Positions 1 through 7,809 of a DNA stretch of 34,663 nt are shown piece after piece. The notes under the pieces were generated by a model that searched no databases, was not told the origin of the DNA, and saw only the letters and a program-made list of their open reading frames with translations. The stretch's first letter is position 1. Each line of letters starts with the position of its first letter. A program made the translations under genes and the position numbers. Source of the DNA: Methanobacteriota archaeon (lineage in GTDB: Archaea > Thermoplasmatota > Thermoplasmata > RBG-16-68-12); NCBI GenBank assembly GCA_005878915.1, contig VBML01000055.1, forward strand, positions 1-34,663, written 5' to 3'.

Positions 1-141
1 CTTGAAGACGTACTCCTTCGTGGCGGTTCGGATGACGATCTCCTCGACCCCCGCGATCTCCTCCGTCTCGATGCCCATCCGCTTCATCGCCGCCTTGAGC
101 TGGCGGGGGTTCATCCGCCCGCCCGGAATTCCGGGGATCAT
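1..141 (-). CDS. nac: Nascent polypeptide-associated complex protein (archaeal alpha-NAC), 3' truncated by window edge
   Basis: The reverse strand reads MIPGIPGGRMNPRQLKAAMK and continues with GIETEEIAGVEEIVIRTATK, 47 codons running off position 1. This matches the N-terminus of archaeal NAC: a Gly/Met/Pro-rich start, an 'MNPRxxKxxMKxMGI' helix, then the first strands of the NAC beta-barrel. NAC binds the ribosome near the exit tunnel and contacts nascent chains in the cytoplasm. The ATG at 139-141 is the only good start, because no ATG, GTG or TTG lies in frame just upstream, and a GGTGGG stretch sits a few bases before it. The UBA domain expected at the C-terminus is outside the window. The gene is divergent from rli, with a 139-bp shared intergenic region. 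It is too short to appear in the ORF track. Confidence 0.85.
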   Translation of the reverse strand, partial: MIPGIPGGRMNPRQLKAAMKRMGIETEEIAGVEEIVIRTATKEYVFK

Positions 142-280
142 CTGCCCACCGATTGCACCATGGATCGACGATTCTTTAGGTTTTGCGACAGATGTTCCGT
201 GGGGCTGTAATTCCGTTTCAAGGAGAGCGAAACCGTAGCCTCGCACGTTTAAATAGCGCGCCCCCAATGCGAACGTCTCC
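142..280. promoter_or_regulatory. Divergent nac/rli intergenic region with rli TATA box
   Basis: On the plus strand TTTAAATA at 248-255 is centred about 29 bp before the rli ATG at 281. That is the usual archaeal TATA-to-start distance, so rli is probably transcribed leaderless or nearly so. A weaker A-rich stretch on the minus strand near 170-180 (CCTAAAGA) could serve nac but is less convincing. Nothing else is recognised in this gap. Confidence 0.55.
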
Positions 281-3172
281 ATGCGGATTGCAGTCGTCTT
301 CAAAGACCGCTGTCAGCCCAAGCGGTGTAACCTTGAGTGCATCACCTTCTGCCCCCCGCAGCGCACTGGCACTGAGGTCATCTGGATTGACAAGGATTCT
401 GGGAAGGCCGCGATTAGCGAGGAGACGTGCATCTCCTGCGGGATTTGCCTCCCGGCGGGCGTGCCGATTTCTACGAAAGGCGGCGTGGTCCCCGTTGAAA
501 AGGTTGACGTTGGAGAGCTGGTGCTTACGCATGAAGGCCGCTATCGATCGGTCAGGAAAGTCTATCGGCGTTCTTACTCCGGTCTGATGTACAAGATCGT
601 CGCAACCGGCCAGCCCGATGCGCTCGAGGTGACCGAGGAACATCCGATTCTCGCAGTCGTTCGCCGACCCACAAAGCGCGGACGACGCCTCGAGAAGGCG
701 ATCGGTGAGCTTAGGTGGGTTCGTCCTGGGGATCTGAAGAAAGGCGACTACCTAGCCAAGCCTCGGATACGAGAGGCAAGAAGCCAGAACTGGGAGGCGC
801 CGATTCAAGTTGCGCTTTCCGGGGGTCGGTACGTCCGATGGGGCGAGCAGATCGCGTCAATTCCCGTCTCTCCTCGATTGGCGCAGCTTATCGGTTACTA
901 TCTGGCGGAGGGGTCCGCGGACGACCGCAGAGTCGTCTTCTCGTTCCACGAAAAGGAACGGGAATACCTGGATGATGTCCACGCGACTGTTTCTGAGTTC
1001 TTTGGGATCCGAGGACGCGAGTATCAGGGCAACGGGTTAGGCCGGCACATCAGGTTCGACTCATCAATTCTCGCGCGCATCATGAGGAACTTGGGCACGT
1101 CGTCCCATACGAAGCGAATTCCCTCGGTCATCATGACGGCCCCTCGGGAGGTTCGGGCCTCCGTCGTGCGCGGATTGTGGCGGGGGGACGGGTATCGCAA
1201 TCCCGAGCGTAGCTACTTCGTCCTTTCAACGACATCGCAACATCTAGCCTACCAATCTCAGGAACTCTTGGCGAGTTTGGGCATTGTGTCCGGAATAACG
1301 AGCCGAACTGCTCCCGGCAAGAAGCGGGCCTTCCACGTCACCGTCACGGCGGAATTCGTAGCTCCGATGGCGGCGCTGATGGGGTTGCGTTTTGAAGAGC
1401 AACGGAATCGAACCGCGAGCCATTTCATCATTGACGACGAGTATGTTTTCACGCCAATTCGGAGCATCGAAAGCACTCCGGTCTACGACGTGATGGTCCA
1501 CAACCTCGAGGTCGAAGAGGATCAGACCTACCTCGCGGCAGGAACCCTGGTCCATAATTGCGTGAAAAAGTGCCCATTCGACGCAATCCGGATAATCGGA
1601 TTGCCGGAGCCGTTGAAGGAGGACCTCGTCCACCAGTACAGCAAGAACGGGTTCCGGCTGTTCCGCCTCCCTGTCCCGAAAGCGGGCGAGGTCGTGGGCC
1701 TTCTCGGGCCGAACGGGATTGGGAAGACGACCCTCCTCTCGATCCTCAGCGGGGAACTGTGCCCGAACCTGGGCCACTACCGCCGCACGCGGCCGTACTG
1801 GAACGAGGTCCTCGAGAAATACAAGGGGACGGAGGCCCACGAGTACCTTGAGAAGATCGTCTCGAAGGAGATCCGCACCGCCCTGAAGCCGCAGTACGTC
1901 GACAAGCTCCCGAAGGTCGCGAAGGGGACCGTGGGCGATCTCCTGAAGAAAGTGGACGACCAGGGCCGCCTCGATGAGCTCTCGTCCCGCCTCTATCTCG
2001 ATTCTGTGCTGCATCGGGATATTGCGCACCTGAGCGGCGGGGAGCTCCAGCGCACCGCGATCGCGGCGACGATGCTGAAGGATGCGGACGTGTACTTCTT
2101 CGACGAACCCTCCTCGTACCTCGACATCTATCAACGCCTCGAGGTCGCGAAGGTCATCCAAACGCTGTCCAAGGAGAAATACGTCGTCGTCGTGGAGCAC
2201 GACCTGGCCGTCCTCGACTTCCTCGCGGACAGCGTGTACCTTCTCTATGGGTCCGAGGGCGCCTACGGCGTCGTCGCCCAACCCCGGGCCGTCCGCACCG
2301 GGATCAATGTGTACCTCGGCGGCTTCCTGAAGGAGGAGAACATCCGGTTCCGCGACCGGGAGGTCACCTTTGAATCTCGGCCGCCCCGGAAGGATTGGCG
2401 GGCGGAGACCCTTGTGACCTTCGACCGGCTCGAGAAGGCGTTCCCCGACTTCTCCCTCACCGTGGAGGGCGGGCAGCTCCGGAAGGGCGAGGTCGTCGGC
2501 GTCGTGGGTCCGAACGCGACGGGGAAGACGACGTTCGTGAAGATGCTCGCGGGGGAGGAGGCGCCGACGCGGGGTTCCCTGGCGGGGCGGTGGGCCGTCT
2601 CGTACAAGCCGCAGTACATCGAGCCGACCTTCGAGGGGACGGTCCGGGAGCTGTTCGCGGCGACCGTCGGGAATCGCGCGGAGAGCGGATGGTTCGAGAC
2701 GGAGGTCGCCCAGCCCCTCCAGATCCGCGGGATGATGGAACGGCCGGTCACCGAGCTCAGCGGCGGGGAGCTGCAGCGCGTCGCCGTGGGCCTCGCGCTC
2801 ACGCGGGAGGCGGACATCTACCTAATCGACGAGCCCTCCGCGTACCTGGACTCCAATCAACGGATGGCGGCGGCCAGGACGATCCGCCGCGTGATGGAGA
2901 ACCAGGGCCGGACCGGCCTGATCGTGGACCACGATGTGTACTTCATCGACATGGTCGCGGACTCGATCATGGTGTTCAGCGGGGAACCCGGCGTGCGCGG
3001 ACACGGGGAGGGCCCGTTCCCGATGCGGGAGGGGATGAACCGGTTCCTGCAGCTCGTCGAGGTCACGTTCCGCCGGGACGCGGACACTAACCGCCCTCGG
3101 ATCAACAAGCTCGACTCCCGCCTGGACCGCGAGCAGAAGCACGCGGGCGAGTACTACTACGCCCTCGCGTGA
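281..3172 (+). CDS. rli: ABCE1/RLI ribosome-recycling ATPase, intein-containing precursor
   Basis: ABCE1 (RLI) splits post-termination 70S ribosomes in archaea, acting with the Pelota/aRF1 factors. The precursor is 963 aa. Removing the 371-aa intein leaves 592 aa, the normal family length. The N-terminus carries the Fe-S cysteines C11, C16, C20, C24 and C50, C53, then (after splicing) the CVKKCPFDAI motif. Two ATP-binding domains follow. Their Walker A motifs are GPNGIGKTT (precursor residue ~476) and GPNATGKTT, and each has an LSGGELQR signature. Residues DEPSSYLD and DEPSAYLD form the Walker B/D-loops. The ATG at 281 gives the expected MRIAVV start just downstream of a TATA box. The host ORF is intact, so function depends on protein splicing. 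The neighbouring NAC gene is also ribosome-associated. Confidence 0.95.
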   Translation: MRIAVVFKDRCQPKRCNLECITFCPPQRTGTEVIWIDKDSGKAAISEETCISCGICLPAGVPISTKGGVVPVEKVDVGELVLTHEGRYRSVRKVYRRSYSGLMYKIVATGQPDALEVTEEHPILAVVRRPTKRGRRLEKAIGELRWVRPGDLKKGDYLAKPRIREARSQNWEAPIQVALSGGRYVRWGEQIASIPVSPRLAQLIGYYLAEGSADDRRVVFSFHEKEREYLDDVHATVSEFFGIRGREYQGNGLGRHIRFDSSILARIMRNLGTSSHTKRIPSVIMTAPREVRASVVRGLWRGDGYRNPERSYFVLSTTSQHLAYQSQELLASLGIVSGITSRTAPGKKRAFHVTVTAEFVAPMAALMGLRFEEQRNRTASHFIIDDEYVFTPIRSIESTPVYDVMVHNLEVEEDQTYLAAGTLVHNCVKKCPFDAIRIIGLPEPLKEDLVHQYSKNGFRLFRLPVPKAGEVVGLLGPNGIGKTTLLSILSGELCPNLGHYRRTRPYWNEVLEKYKGTEAHEYLEKIVSKEIRTALKPQYVDKLPKVAKGTVGDLLKKVDDQGRLDELSSRLYLDSVLHRDIAHLSGGELQRTAIAATMLKDADVYFFDEPSSYLDIYQRLEVAKVIQTLSKEKYVVVVEHDLAVLDFLADSVYLLYGSEGAYGVVAQPRAVRTGINVYLGGFLKEENIRFRDREVTFESRPPRKDWRAETLVTFDRLEKAFPDFSLTVEGGQLRKGEVVGVVGPNATGKTTFVKMLAGEEAPTRGSLAGRWAVSYKPQYIEPTFEGTVRELFAATVGNRAESGWFETEVAQPLQIRGMMERPVTELSGGELQRVAVGLALTREADIYLIDEPSAYLDSNQRMAAARTIRRVMENQGRTGLIVDHDVYFIDMVADSIMVFSGEPGVRGHGEGPFPMREGMNRFLQLVEVTFRRDADTNRPRINKLDSRLDREQKHAGEYYYALA
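446..1558 (+). mobile_element. LAGLIDADG-endonuclease intein inserted in RLI
   Basis: The intein runs from Cys56 (CLPAGVPISTKGG) to Asn426 (TLVHN) and is followed by Cys427 as the +1 extein residue. The full splicing set is visible: nucleophilic Cys1, a block-B TxxH motif (VTEEH), penultimate His, terminal Asn and Cys+1. The late block VYDVMVHNLEVEEDQTYLA is typical of a Hint domain. Two LAGLIDADG-type motifs, LIGYYLAEGS (~204) and VRGLWRGDGY (~296), retain acidic residues, so the homing endonuclease may be active. Codons look less GC-rich than the flanking rli codons, consistent with horizontal arrival, though this was judged by eye. Splicing would join ...CISCGI to CVKKCPF..., recreating the ferredoxin motif exactly. 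Confidence 0.93.
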
Positions 3173-3187
3173 CGGGTCAGGGCAGAA

Positions 3188-3574
3188 TCAGCGTATTCTC
3201 TCGACCCCGGTTACCTTGTCGAAGTCGCTGTCGAAGCTGAGGATCTCTGGGATTCCGCGGGAGCTCATGAGCCACGCGCTGTGCGCGTCCGCGACTGACA
3301 AGGTCCCGTCATGCCGAAGGAATTCCTGGAAGACCTCCGGCATTGTCCGCGCGTCGAGGTATTCGATTTCGCAGTTGTCGACGATGTATTCGTACACCGC
3401 GCGGGCGGCTCTCCCCCCCTTTCGGTGCCCCAGGACGGTGACTGCCTCGGCGACCACGAGATCGGACATGACCAGCGGCCCGGCGAGCTTCTTTCGGAGT
3501 CGTAGCGCACTGGGATGCCACCGGTCCTTCGAGTCGGCGAGCGCGATGAAGAACGACGAGTCGAGGAGGATCAG
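3188..3574 (-). CDS. vapC: PIN-domain toxin, VapC family
   Basis: The predicted protein (~128 aa) has the PIN-domain acidic residues in order: LLDSSFF (Asp, strand 1), VVAEAV (Glu), SVADAHSAWL (Asp) and SFDSDFD (Asp). VapC toxins are Mg-dependent endoribonucleases that cut tRNA or rRNA when not held by their antitoxin. The upstream AbrB-like gene overlaps it by a few bases, as in a vapBC operon. No ATG, GTG or TTG fits the N-terminus. CTG at 3572-3574, three bases after GGAGG, gives (M)ILLDSSFF, matching the usual VapC start. ATT or ATC one codon away are alternatives. The 431-aa ORF-track entry merely extends this frame backwards through the antitoxin and DedA. Family is certain; the start is not. 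Confidence 0.85.
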   Translation of the reverse strand: MILLDSSFFIALADSKDRWHPSALRLRKKLAGPLVMSDLVVAEAVTVLGHRKGGRAARAVYEYIVDNCEIEYLDARTMPEVFQEFLRHDGTLSVADAHSAWLMSSRGIPEILSFDSDFDKVTGVERIR

Positions 3575-3798
3575 AATCCTCCCCGCTGGGCTCGTTTCTT
3601 GTCTTTGACGGCATCCCCTCCGACGGCGATGATGCCCGTGATGTCCTCGACGGTCCGCCGTTTCCGGGGTTTGACGACCGCCCGGTCGCCCTCCAGGGAC
3701 CACTCGAGGTAGTCGCCTTCGTGGACGCCCAAGGACCTCCGGACGTATTTCGGGACCACGGTGAGGTTTCCCTTGGAGACCTTCGATTTGCTTATCAT
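3571..3798 (-). CDS. vapB: AbrB/MazE-fold antitoxin paired with VapC
   Basis: This is a 75-aa protein with an N-terminal swapped-hairpin DNA-binding domain: SKVSKGNLTVVPKYVRRSLG followed by VHEGDYLEWSLEGDRAVVKP. A basic C-terminal tail probably contacts the toxin. Such antitoxins neutralise VapC and repress their own operon. The ORF track starts at 3810. I prefer the second ATG at 3796-3798, because a TATA-like stretch at 3821-3835 (minus strand AAATACTTATGTATA) lies ~29 bp before it, giving a leaderless start. The stop codon overlaps the start region of the toxin gene, which implies translational coupling. Confidence 0.85.
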   Translation of the reverse strand: MISKSKVSKGNLTVVPKYVRRSLGVHEGDYLEWSLEGDRAVVKPRKRRTVEDITGIIAVGGDAVKDKKRAQRGGF

Positions 3799-3820
3799 TT
3801 CGGAATACATAGTGATTCTG

Positions 3821-3835
3821 TATACATAAGTATTT
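3821..3835 (-). promoter_or_regulatory. TATA box of the vapBC operon
   Basis: The minus strand reads AAATACTTATGTATA, an AT-rich block in GC-rich surroundings, about 29 bp upstream of the ATG at 3798. The palindromic TATACATA-type core could also hold an antitoxin operator. That last point is inference. Confidence 0.5.
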
Positions 3836-3852
3836 CCCGTGAACCGGTCGCC

Positions 3853-4512
3853 TCATCGGTCCCCGAGACGACCGTCCCTGGAGGGGATCTTGGCGCCCCG
3901 TTGTCGACTTCGCCACTTTCGGTAATGAACATAGCCGATGATCGAGCCGATGAGGGCCAGGACGACATAAAGGTCCACGTTTTCCGTCGTCTCCGCGAAC
4001 ACGCTCCACCGCTCGAGAAGGTAGTAGCCCGCACCGACTAGGACCGTGTTCCACACTGCGGCGCCGACTGTGGACAGGACCACGAAGTTCCGCAGCCGCA
4101 TCCGACCGATGCCCGCAGGGAAGGAGATGATCGATCGAACGCCGGGGATCGCATGACCGACGAGAACCCCGATGTCCCCGTATTTCCGGAACCAGGCCTC
4201 TGCCCACTCGAGGTCGTCGACCCCGAGGCCAACGAATCGTCCCCACCGGGCGATGAGGGGTCGCCCGAGGCGCATCCCGATGTGATACGCGACGACGTTC
4301 CCGACGGCGGCTCCCGCGGTCCCGGCAGCGATGACGGCAAGGGGATTGAGGACGCCGAGGGCCACGAGGTAGCCTGCGAACGGCATGATGAACTCGCTCG
4401 GAATCGGTGTGATGATCCCTTCCACGACCATGAGGCCGAAAATCCCCGGGTACCCAACCGCGGCCACGAAGTTCGTGATCCACTCCGTCAGGCCGAGGAA
4501 GAGGGAGGGCAC
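3853..4512 (-). CDS. DedA/VTT-family membrane protein
   Basis: DedA (SNARE-associated/VTT) proteins are integral membrane proteins, and several act as lipid scramblases or undecaprenyl-phosphate flippases. This 219-aa protein shows the family motifs in order: an early Glu followed by PIPSEFIMPFAGYL, then GNVVAYHIGMRLGRP, then the conserved GHAIPGVRSIISFPAG loop, then two C-terminal membrane helices. A basic tail follows the last helix. It starts with GTG at 4510-4512, 25 bp downstream of the dihydroorotase stop codon, so it is probably co-transcribed with that gene. The transported substrate cannot be told from sequence. Confidence 0.88.
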   Translation of the reverse strand: MPSLFLGLTEWITNFVAAVGYPGIFGLMVVEGIITPIPSEFIMPFAGYLVALGVLNPLAVIAAGTAGAAVGNVVAYHIGMRLGRPLIARWGRFVGLGVDDLEWAEAWFRKYGDIGVLVGHAIPGVRSIISFPAGIGRMRLRNFVVLSTVGAAVWNTVLVGAGYYLLERWSVFAETTENVDLYVVLALIGSIIGYVHYRKWRSRQRGAKIPSRDGRLGDR

Positions 4513-4537
4513 GCGCGCGGAACCTGGCGCCCCCGCA

Positions 4538-5791
4538 TCAAGCTTCGGTCGGCGTTATCATCCGGCCAATCCTCTCCGTGACGAGCTCCCCCTCCTGGGC
4601 GACCAGCTCTCCGCGGACGAACGTCGCCGTGGGGAATGTCGCCTCCGCGCCCTCGAACGGGGTCCACTCGCACTTGTATCGGCATCGGCGCGCCGTCACC
4701 TTCTCGATCCGCCGCGGGTCGACGACCAGGAGGTCGGCGTCGCGCCCGACCGCGATCTCCCCCTTGTTCGCCCGCAAGAGCTTGGCGGGGTTTTCGGAGA
4801 ACATCGAGACGAACCGCTCGAGCGGGAGGATCTGGCGGCGGACATACCGGAACAGGACGGGGAACGTCGTCGCGACCCCGGGGACGCCGGCGGGCGCGTC
4901 CTCGAACCGCGCGGATTTCTCCTCCAGCGTGTGCGGGGCGTGGTCGCTCGCGAACATGTCGATTCCTCCTTCAAGGACCTCCCGCCAGAGGGCGTCGCGG
5001 GTTGCGTCCGGGCGAAGCGGGGGGTTCACCTTGCCGCGAGTTCCCAGGTTCGACGTGGTGCTCAACAGGAGGTGGTGGGGCGTGGTCTCGCATGTCGCGC
5101 CGGCGGGGCGAGACCTCGCACCCTCCGCGGTCGTGACGTGGGCGATGTGGACCCGCGCATTCCCGCGGAGGCGGGCAACCCGCTCGATCGCCGCGACCTC
5201 GGCCTCGGGTGGCCGGCTGCGGTGGTGGTCGGACAGGGACTTCGCGACCCCCGCCGCAAACCGCTCCGGATCCTCGCAGTGCGCCGCCAGAAAGCTCCCC
5301 GATTCCCCCACGGCCCGGAGGATGCCGGCGAGGTCCGCATCGGTCCCGACGGGGACCGCGTTGCCGCTCTCCGCGAGGTATACCTTGAACGCCGTGGCCC
5401 TCTTCATTTCCGGCACCCCCGCCGCGGTGGCGGGTCCTCCGTACAGGCCGAAGTCGATGTTCGCGCTTCCCGAGAGGAGGCGAATCTTCTCCCGGAGGGC
5501 CGCTCCGTCCGTCACCGGAGGTTTCGTGTTCGGCATGTCGACGACGGTCGTCACGCCGCCGATCGCCGCGCTCTCCGTGCCGGAGAGGAAGTCGTCCTTG
5601 TGCGTCAACCCCGGTTCGCGAAGGTGCACGTGCACGTCAACGCCCCCGGGGAGGATCAACGCGTCCGCGTACCGGTATACGGGATCCCCGCGCAATTGCT
5701 TTCGAATCGCGACGATCTTTCCTTCCTCGATCCCGATCGCCGCGGGTTCGATCCGACCGTGGCGGACGGCTCGTCCCTCAACGACGAGCAT
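4538..5791 (-). CDS. pyrC: Dihydroorotase (amidohydrolase superfamily)
   Basis: Dihydroorotase closes N-carbamoyl-aspartate to dihydroorotate in pyrimidine synthesis. The 417-aa protein has the metal-binding [10 protein letters not shown] motif after strand 'ALILPGG', the FKVYLAESG region, an AAHCEDPE His segment, VHIAHVTT, and the late [11 protein letters not shown] motif with its catalytic Asp. Length is normal. The ATG at 5789-5791 overlaps the 3' end of the upstream chimeric ORF by 14 bp, suggesting coupled translation. The first ~24 codons lie inside the left copy of a 295-bp tandem duplication, but the gene itself is intact. A related cyclic amidohydrolase such as allantoinase is the main alternative; motifs and length fit dihydroorotase better. 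Confidence 0.88.
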   Translation of the reverse strand: MLVVEGRAVRHGRIEPAAIGIEEGKIVAIRKQLRGDPVYRYADALILPGGVDVHVHLREPGLTHKDDFLSGTESAAIGGVTTVVDMPNTKPPVTDGAALREKIRLLSGSANIDFGLYGGPATAAGVPEMKRATAFKVYLAESGNAVPVGTDADLAGILRAVGESGSFLAAHCEDPERFAAGVAKSLSDHHRSRPPEAEVAAIERVARLRGNARVHIAHVTTAEGARSRPAGATCETTPHHLLLSTTSNLGTRGKVNPPLRPDATRDALWREVLEGGIDMFASDHAPHTLEEKSARFEDAPAGVPGVATTFPVLFRYVRRQILPLERFVSMFSENPAKLLRANKGEIAVGRDADLLVVDPRRIEKVTARRCRYKCEWTPFEGAEATFPTATFVRGELVAQEGELVTERIGRMITPTEA

Positions 5792-6015
5792 TCCCCGCCC
5801 CTAGGTCGCGCCGCGCGACAAACCCCCGGGGCTCGACCTCCGAGAAGATCTCCGCCTGGAACGTGTAGATCCGCGTCCCGTCCTCGAGCCACGCGTCCGG
5901 GAGGAGCCCCGCCTTCATGCACCCCTCCGAGAGGAACTCCTCGGCGGACCACTTCCACTCGGTGGCGACCTGGGGCAGGAGGAGCCCGCGGGCCGGACCC
6001 TGCGCGACGATCAGC
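5721..6015. repeat. Tandem duplication, left copy (295 bp)
   Basis: Positions 5721-6015 and 6016-6310 read identically base for base in my comparison, with no mismatch seen. The unit spans the 3' end of the AMMECR1 gene, its 14-bp overlap with the pyrC start, and the first ~24 codons of pyrC. Just left of this copy, GACGATC (5711-5717) is shared with GACGATC at 6006-6012, so breakpoint microhomology is present. Confidence 0.93.
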
Positions 6016-6086
6016 CCTTCCTCGATCCCGATCGCCGCGGGTTCGATCCGACCGTGGCGGACGGCTCGTCCCTCAACGACGAGCAT
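5778..6086 (-). CDS. Chimeric ORF: pyrC N-terminus fused to AMMECR1 C-terminus
   Basis: This 102-aa ORF exists because of the tandem duplication. It begins with the first 24 residues of dihydroorotase ([20 protein letters not shown] then IEEG). It switches in frame to [20 protein letters not shown], the last ~77 residues of the AMMECR1 protein. The switch falls where the two parents share an 'IVA' codon run (GKIVAI versus GLIVAQ). Its ATG overlaps the AMMECR1 stop just as pyrC does, so it should be translated in the operon if transcribed. It lacks all catalytic motifs of dihydroorotase and the N-terminal half of AMMECR1, so an independent function is unlikely. It is best read as a duplication by-product. 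Confidence 0.7.
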   Translation of the reverse strand: MLVVEGRAVRHGRIEPAAIGIEEGLIVAQGPARGLLLPQVATEWKWSAEEFLSEGCMKAGLLPDAWLEDGTRIYTFQAEIFSEVEPRGFVARRDLGAGNARR

Positions 6087-6310
6087 TCCCCGCCCCTAGG
6101 TCGCGCCGCGCGACAAACCCCCGGGGCTCGACCTCCGAGAAGATCTCCGCCTGGAACGTGTAGATCCGCGTCCCGTCCTCGAGCCACGCGTCCGGGAGGA
6201 GCCCCGCCTTCATGCACCCCTCCGAGAGGAACTCCTCGGCGGACCACTTCCACTCGGTGGCGACCTGGGGCAGGAGGAGCCCGCGGGCCGGACCCTGCGC
6301 GACGATCAGC
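6016..6310. repeat. Tandem duplication, right copy (295 bp)
   Basis: This is the second copy of the 295-bp unit, directly abutting the first. It contains the 3' end of the intact AMMECR1 gene and a duplicate of the pyrC start. The two copies diverge again at 6313 after a shared CC. The absence of differences points to a very recent event or an assembly error. Confidence 0.93.
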
Positions 6311-6690
6311 CCGTCCCTGCCGATCGAGATCACCTTCGCGTACTCCTTCGGCTTCTTCACCGTGAGAAGCTCGGGGTGGGTGAGGAGGGACACTTCGACG
6401 ACGACGCGGGCCACCTCGTCCTCCTGGAGCGGCGGGAACCTCGGATCCTCGCAGGCTCCTTCTGCCGCCTTCACGAGCGCCTTCACCAAGGGGAAGAACG
6501 GCGAGGGATATCCGATGCACCCTCGGAGGTGTGACTCGGGGTGCGTGTTCAGCGTGACGAACGCTCCCGCCTTCTCGTTGAACCGCTCCGGTACCCCCAA
6601 GGTCGGGAATTCACGGCCGCGGACGTGGCTCTCAATCGCCTCCCGGGCAATCCGGACCGCTAGGCGGCCCTCCTCGTCCGAGTACGCCAT
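6073..6690 (-). CDS. AMMECR1-domain protein
   Basis: The 205-aa protein carries the AMMECR1 signature: an N-terminal helical part ([20 protein letters not shown]), then [20 protein letters not shown] containing the family's LRGCIG hexapeptide, then [12 protein letters not shown] and [18 protein letters not shown]. The biochemical role is not established; some relatives sit beside MEMO1-like and radical-SAM genes. I chose the ATG at 6688-6690 rather than 6771. A TATA-like GTTTAAGAAA (minus strand, ~6712-6722) lies ~27 bp upstream, giving a leaderless start. The 3' third is within the right copy of the tandem duplication, yet the gene is complete. It heads the minus-strand string leading to pyrC and dedA. 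Confidence 0.88.
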   Translation of the reverse strand: MAYSDEEGRLAVRIAREAIESHVRGREFPTLGVPERFNEKAGAFVTLNTHPESHLRGCIGYPSPFFPLVKALVKAAEGACEDPRFPPLQEDEVARVVVEVSLLTHPELLTVKKPKEYAKVISIGRDGLIVAQGPARGLLLPQVATEWKWSAEEFLSEGCMKAGLLPDAWLEDGTRIYTFQAEIFSEVEPRGFVARRDLGAGNARR

Positions 6691-6813
6691 CGCTGCCCCA
6701 ACCCGCGGGACTTTCTTAAACGTTCCCGGCTCGTAACCGCGCGCGAGAACAGGAAGCGATCCAGAGCGCAAACGTATTTATCGCGTGGGACCGTTTTCCA
6801 TACCGGCGATGGG
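6691..6813. promoter_or_regulatory. Divergent promoter region, AMMECR1 gene / CBS gene
   Basis: Minus strand: GTTTAAGAAA near 6712-6722 is ~27 bp before the AMMECR1 ATG. Plus strand: CGTATTTAT at 6773-6781 is ~37 bp before the CBS-protein ATG at 6814, giving a transcript with a leader of about 10 nt. The boxes are ~60 bp apart and no third gene fits between them. Confidence 0.5.
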
Positions 6814-7344
6814 ATGAGAGCGCGGGTGCCCGTCCTGGAGATTATGTCACGGACCCCCATCACGGTCTCGCCGGAGGACACGGTGGATCGCGCGGCGGCG
6901 ACTATGCGGACTCGGGACATCGGGAGCCTCATCGTCATCGAGGGCGGAGTTCCTTCCGGTATTGTGACGGAGCGGGACATCGTCACGAAGGTCGCCGCGC
7001 CGAACCTCCGCCCGAACACGGTGCGCGTGCGGGACATCATGAGCGCACCGGTCGTGTCGATTCAATCGAGTGAGGAGGTCGCCGAGGCCGCCCGCGTGAT
7101 GTCCGAGCGCAAGATCCGGAGGCTCGCAGTCGTCGACGACGGAAAGCTCGTCGGCGTGATCACGGAAAACGACATCATCCGGATCTGGCCGCACTTGATC
7201 GAGGTCACTCGGGAGTACGCGCGTCTCGGGCTCGACGAGGAGGTCCGGGGGATCGAGGGGCACTGCGATGTGTGCGGGGTGTACTCCACGAGCCTCGTCC
7301 TCGACAAGAAGCTCCTCGTGTGCCCGGACTGTCACGCGGGTTGA
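6814..7344 (+). CDS. Two-CBS-domain protein with C-terminal zinc ribbon
   Basis: The 176-aa protein has two CBS repeats in tandem (a Bateman module): EIMSRTPITVSPEDTVDRAA...GIVTERDIVTKV and DIMSAPVVSIQSSEEVAEAA...GVITENDIIRIW. Such modules bind adenine nucleotides or related ligands and gate partner proteins. The last ~30 residues carry C-x2-C (CDVC) and C-x2-C (CPDC), a zinc-ribbon pair. No catalytic domain is attached, so it may act as a separate ligand-responsive adaptor. The start at 6814 is forced because an ATG five bases upstream meets an immediate stop. The next gene has its own promoter. Confidence 0.88.
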   Translation: MRARVPVLEIMSRTPITVSPEDTVDRAAATMRTRDIGSLIVIEGGVPSGIVTERDIVTKVAAPNLRPNTVRVRDIMSAPVVSIQSSEEVAEAARVMSERKIRRLAVVDDGKLVGVITENDIIRIWPHLIEVTREYARLGLDEEVRGIEGHCDVCGVYSTSLVLDKKLLVCPDCHAG

Positions 7345-7370
7345 CATCCGCGCCGAAAATTATCCAGATA

Positions 7371-7380
7371 CTTTTATAAT
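7371..7380 (+). promoter_or_regulatory. TATA box of the V4R-roadblock operon
   Basis: CTTTTATAAT is centred ~28 bp upstream of the ATG at 7404 and only ~16 bp from the GTG at 7392. It therefore supports 7404 as a leaderless start. Confidence 0.6.
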
Positions 7381-7403
7381 CTCCTCCCTAGGTGCGGAGT
7401 CGG

Positions 7404-7808
7404 ATGGTCCGGTACGTACGAGTTTCTCAGAATGAGTTCGCTTCCGTCCGGAAACTGTACGAAAGCGTGATGTCGTACGCGTGCCACGGGCTGTTCTTTC
7501 GGGAGGGCGTCGCCCTCGCGGACGAGATCGTCCACGAGATCGAGGCGGGGGAGGACCTGCTCTCCACGGCCCGGAAGATTCTGATCTCCCGGGGTTGGGT
7601 TGAGGACATCATGTTCACGGAGACCGGCGCGCGGGTCCGGGGCTCCATCGAGGCCTCCCCCGGCGCCCAGATCCAGACGTGCCACCGCCTTCGCGGGATT
7701 CTGTCCCGGCTTGTGGAGCTCTCGGCAAGGCGGCGTTTACGGTTCTCGGAGGTCGAGTGTATGAGCGCGGGTGCGAGTGAATGTGTCTTTGCGAAGGAGG
7801 AAAGCTGA
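7404..7808 (+). CDS. V4R-domain sensor-like protein
   Basis: The 134-aa protein resembles the V4R (4-vinyl reductase/XylR-N) small-molecule-binding fold. It has an N-terminal helix (FASVRKLYESVMSYACHGLF), a 'LISRGWVEDIMF' strand region, and the typical end VECMSAGASECVFA, matching the conserved C-x-(S/G)-G-x-x-x-C tail of V4R domains. These domains bind hydrophobic or aromatic ligands or metals and regulate partner domains. There is no attached effector here. The gene overlaps the following roadblock gene's ribosome-binding region and stops two bases before that ATG. The TATA distance favours ATG 7404 over the upstream GTG 7392. Confidence 0.72.
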   Translation: MVRYVRVSQNEFASVRKLYESVMSYACHGLFFREGVALADEIVHEIEAGEDLLSTARKILISRGWVEDIMFTETGARVRGSIEASPGAQIQTCHRLRGILSRLVELSARRRLRFSEVECMSAGASECVFAKEES

Positions 7809-7809
7809 T

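Noticed and set aside
3188-4483. 431-aa minus-strand ORF as one protein
   Set aside because: Only the last ~128 residues (PIN domain) are protein-like. The upstream part is the wrong frame of the antitoxin and DedA genes.
4385-6163. 592-aa plus-strand ORF opposite pyrC
   Set aside because: It is antisense to dihydroorotase and ends inside the tandem duplication. Its sequence is Arg/Pro-rich with no motif.
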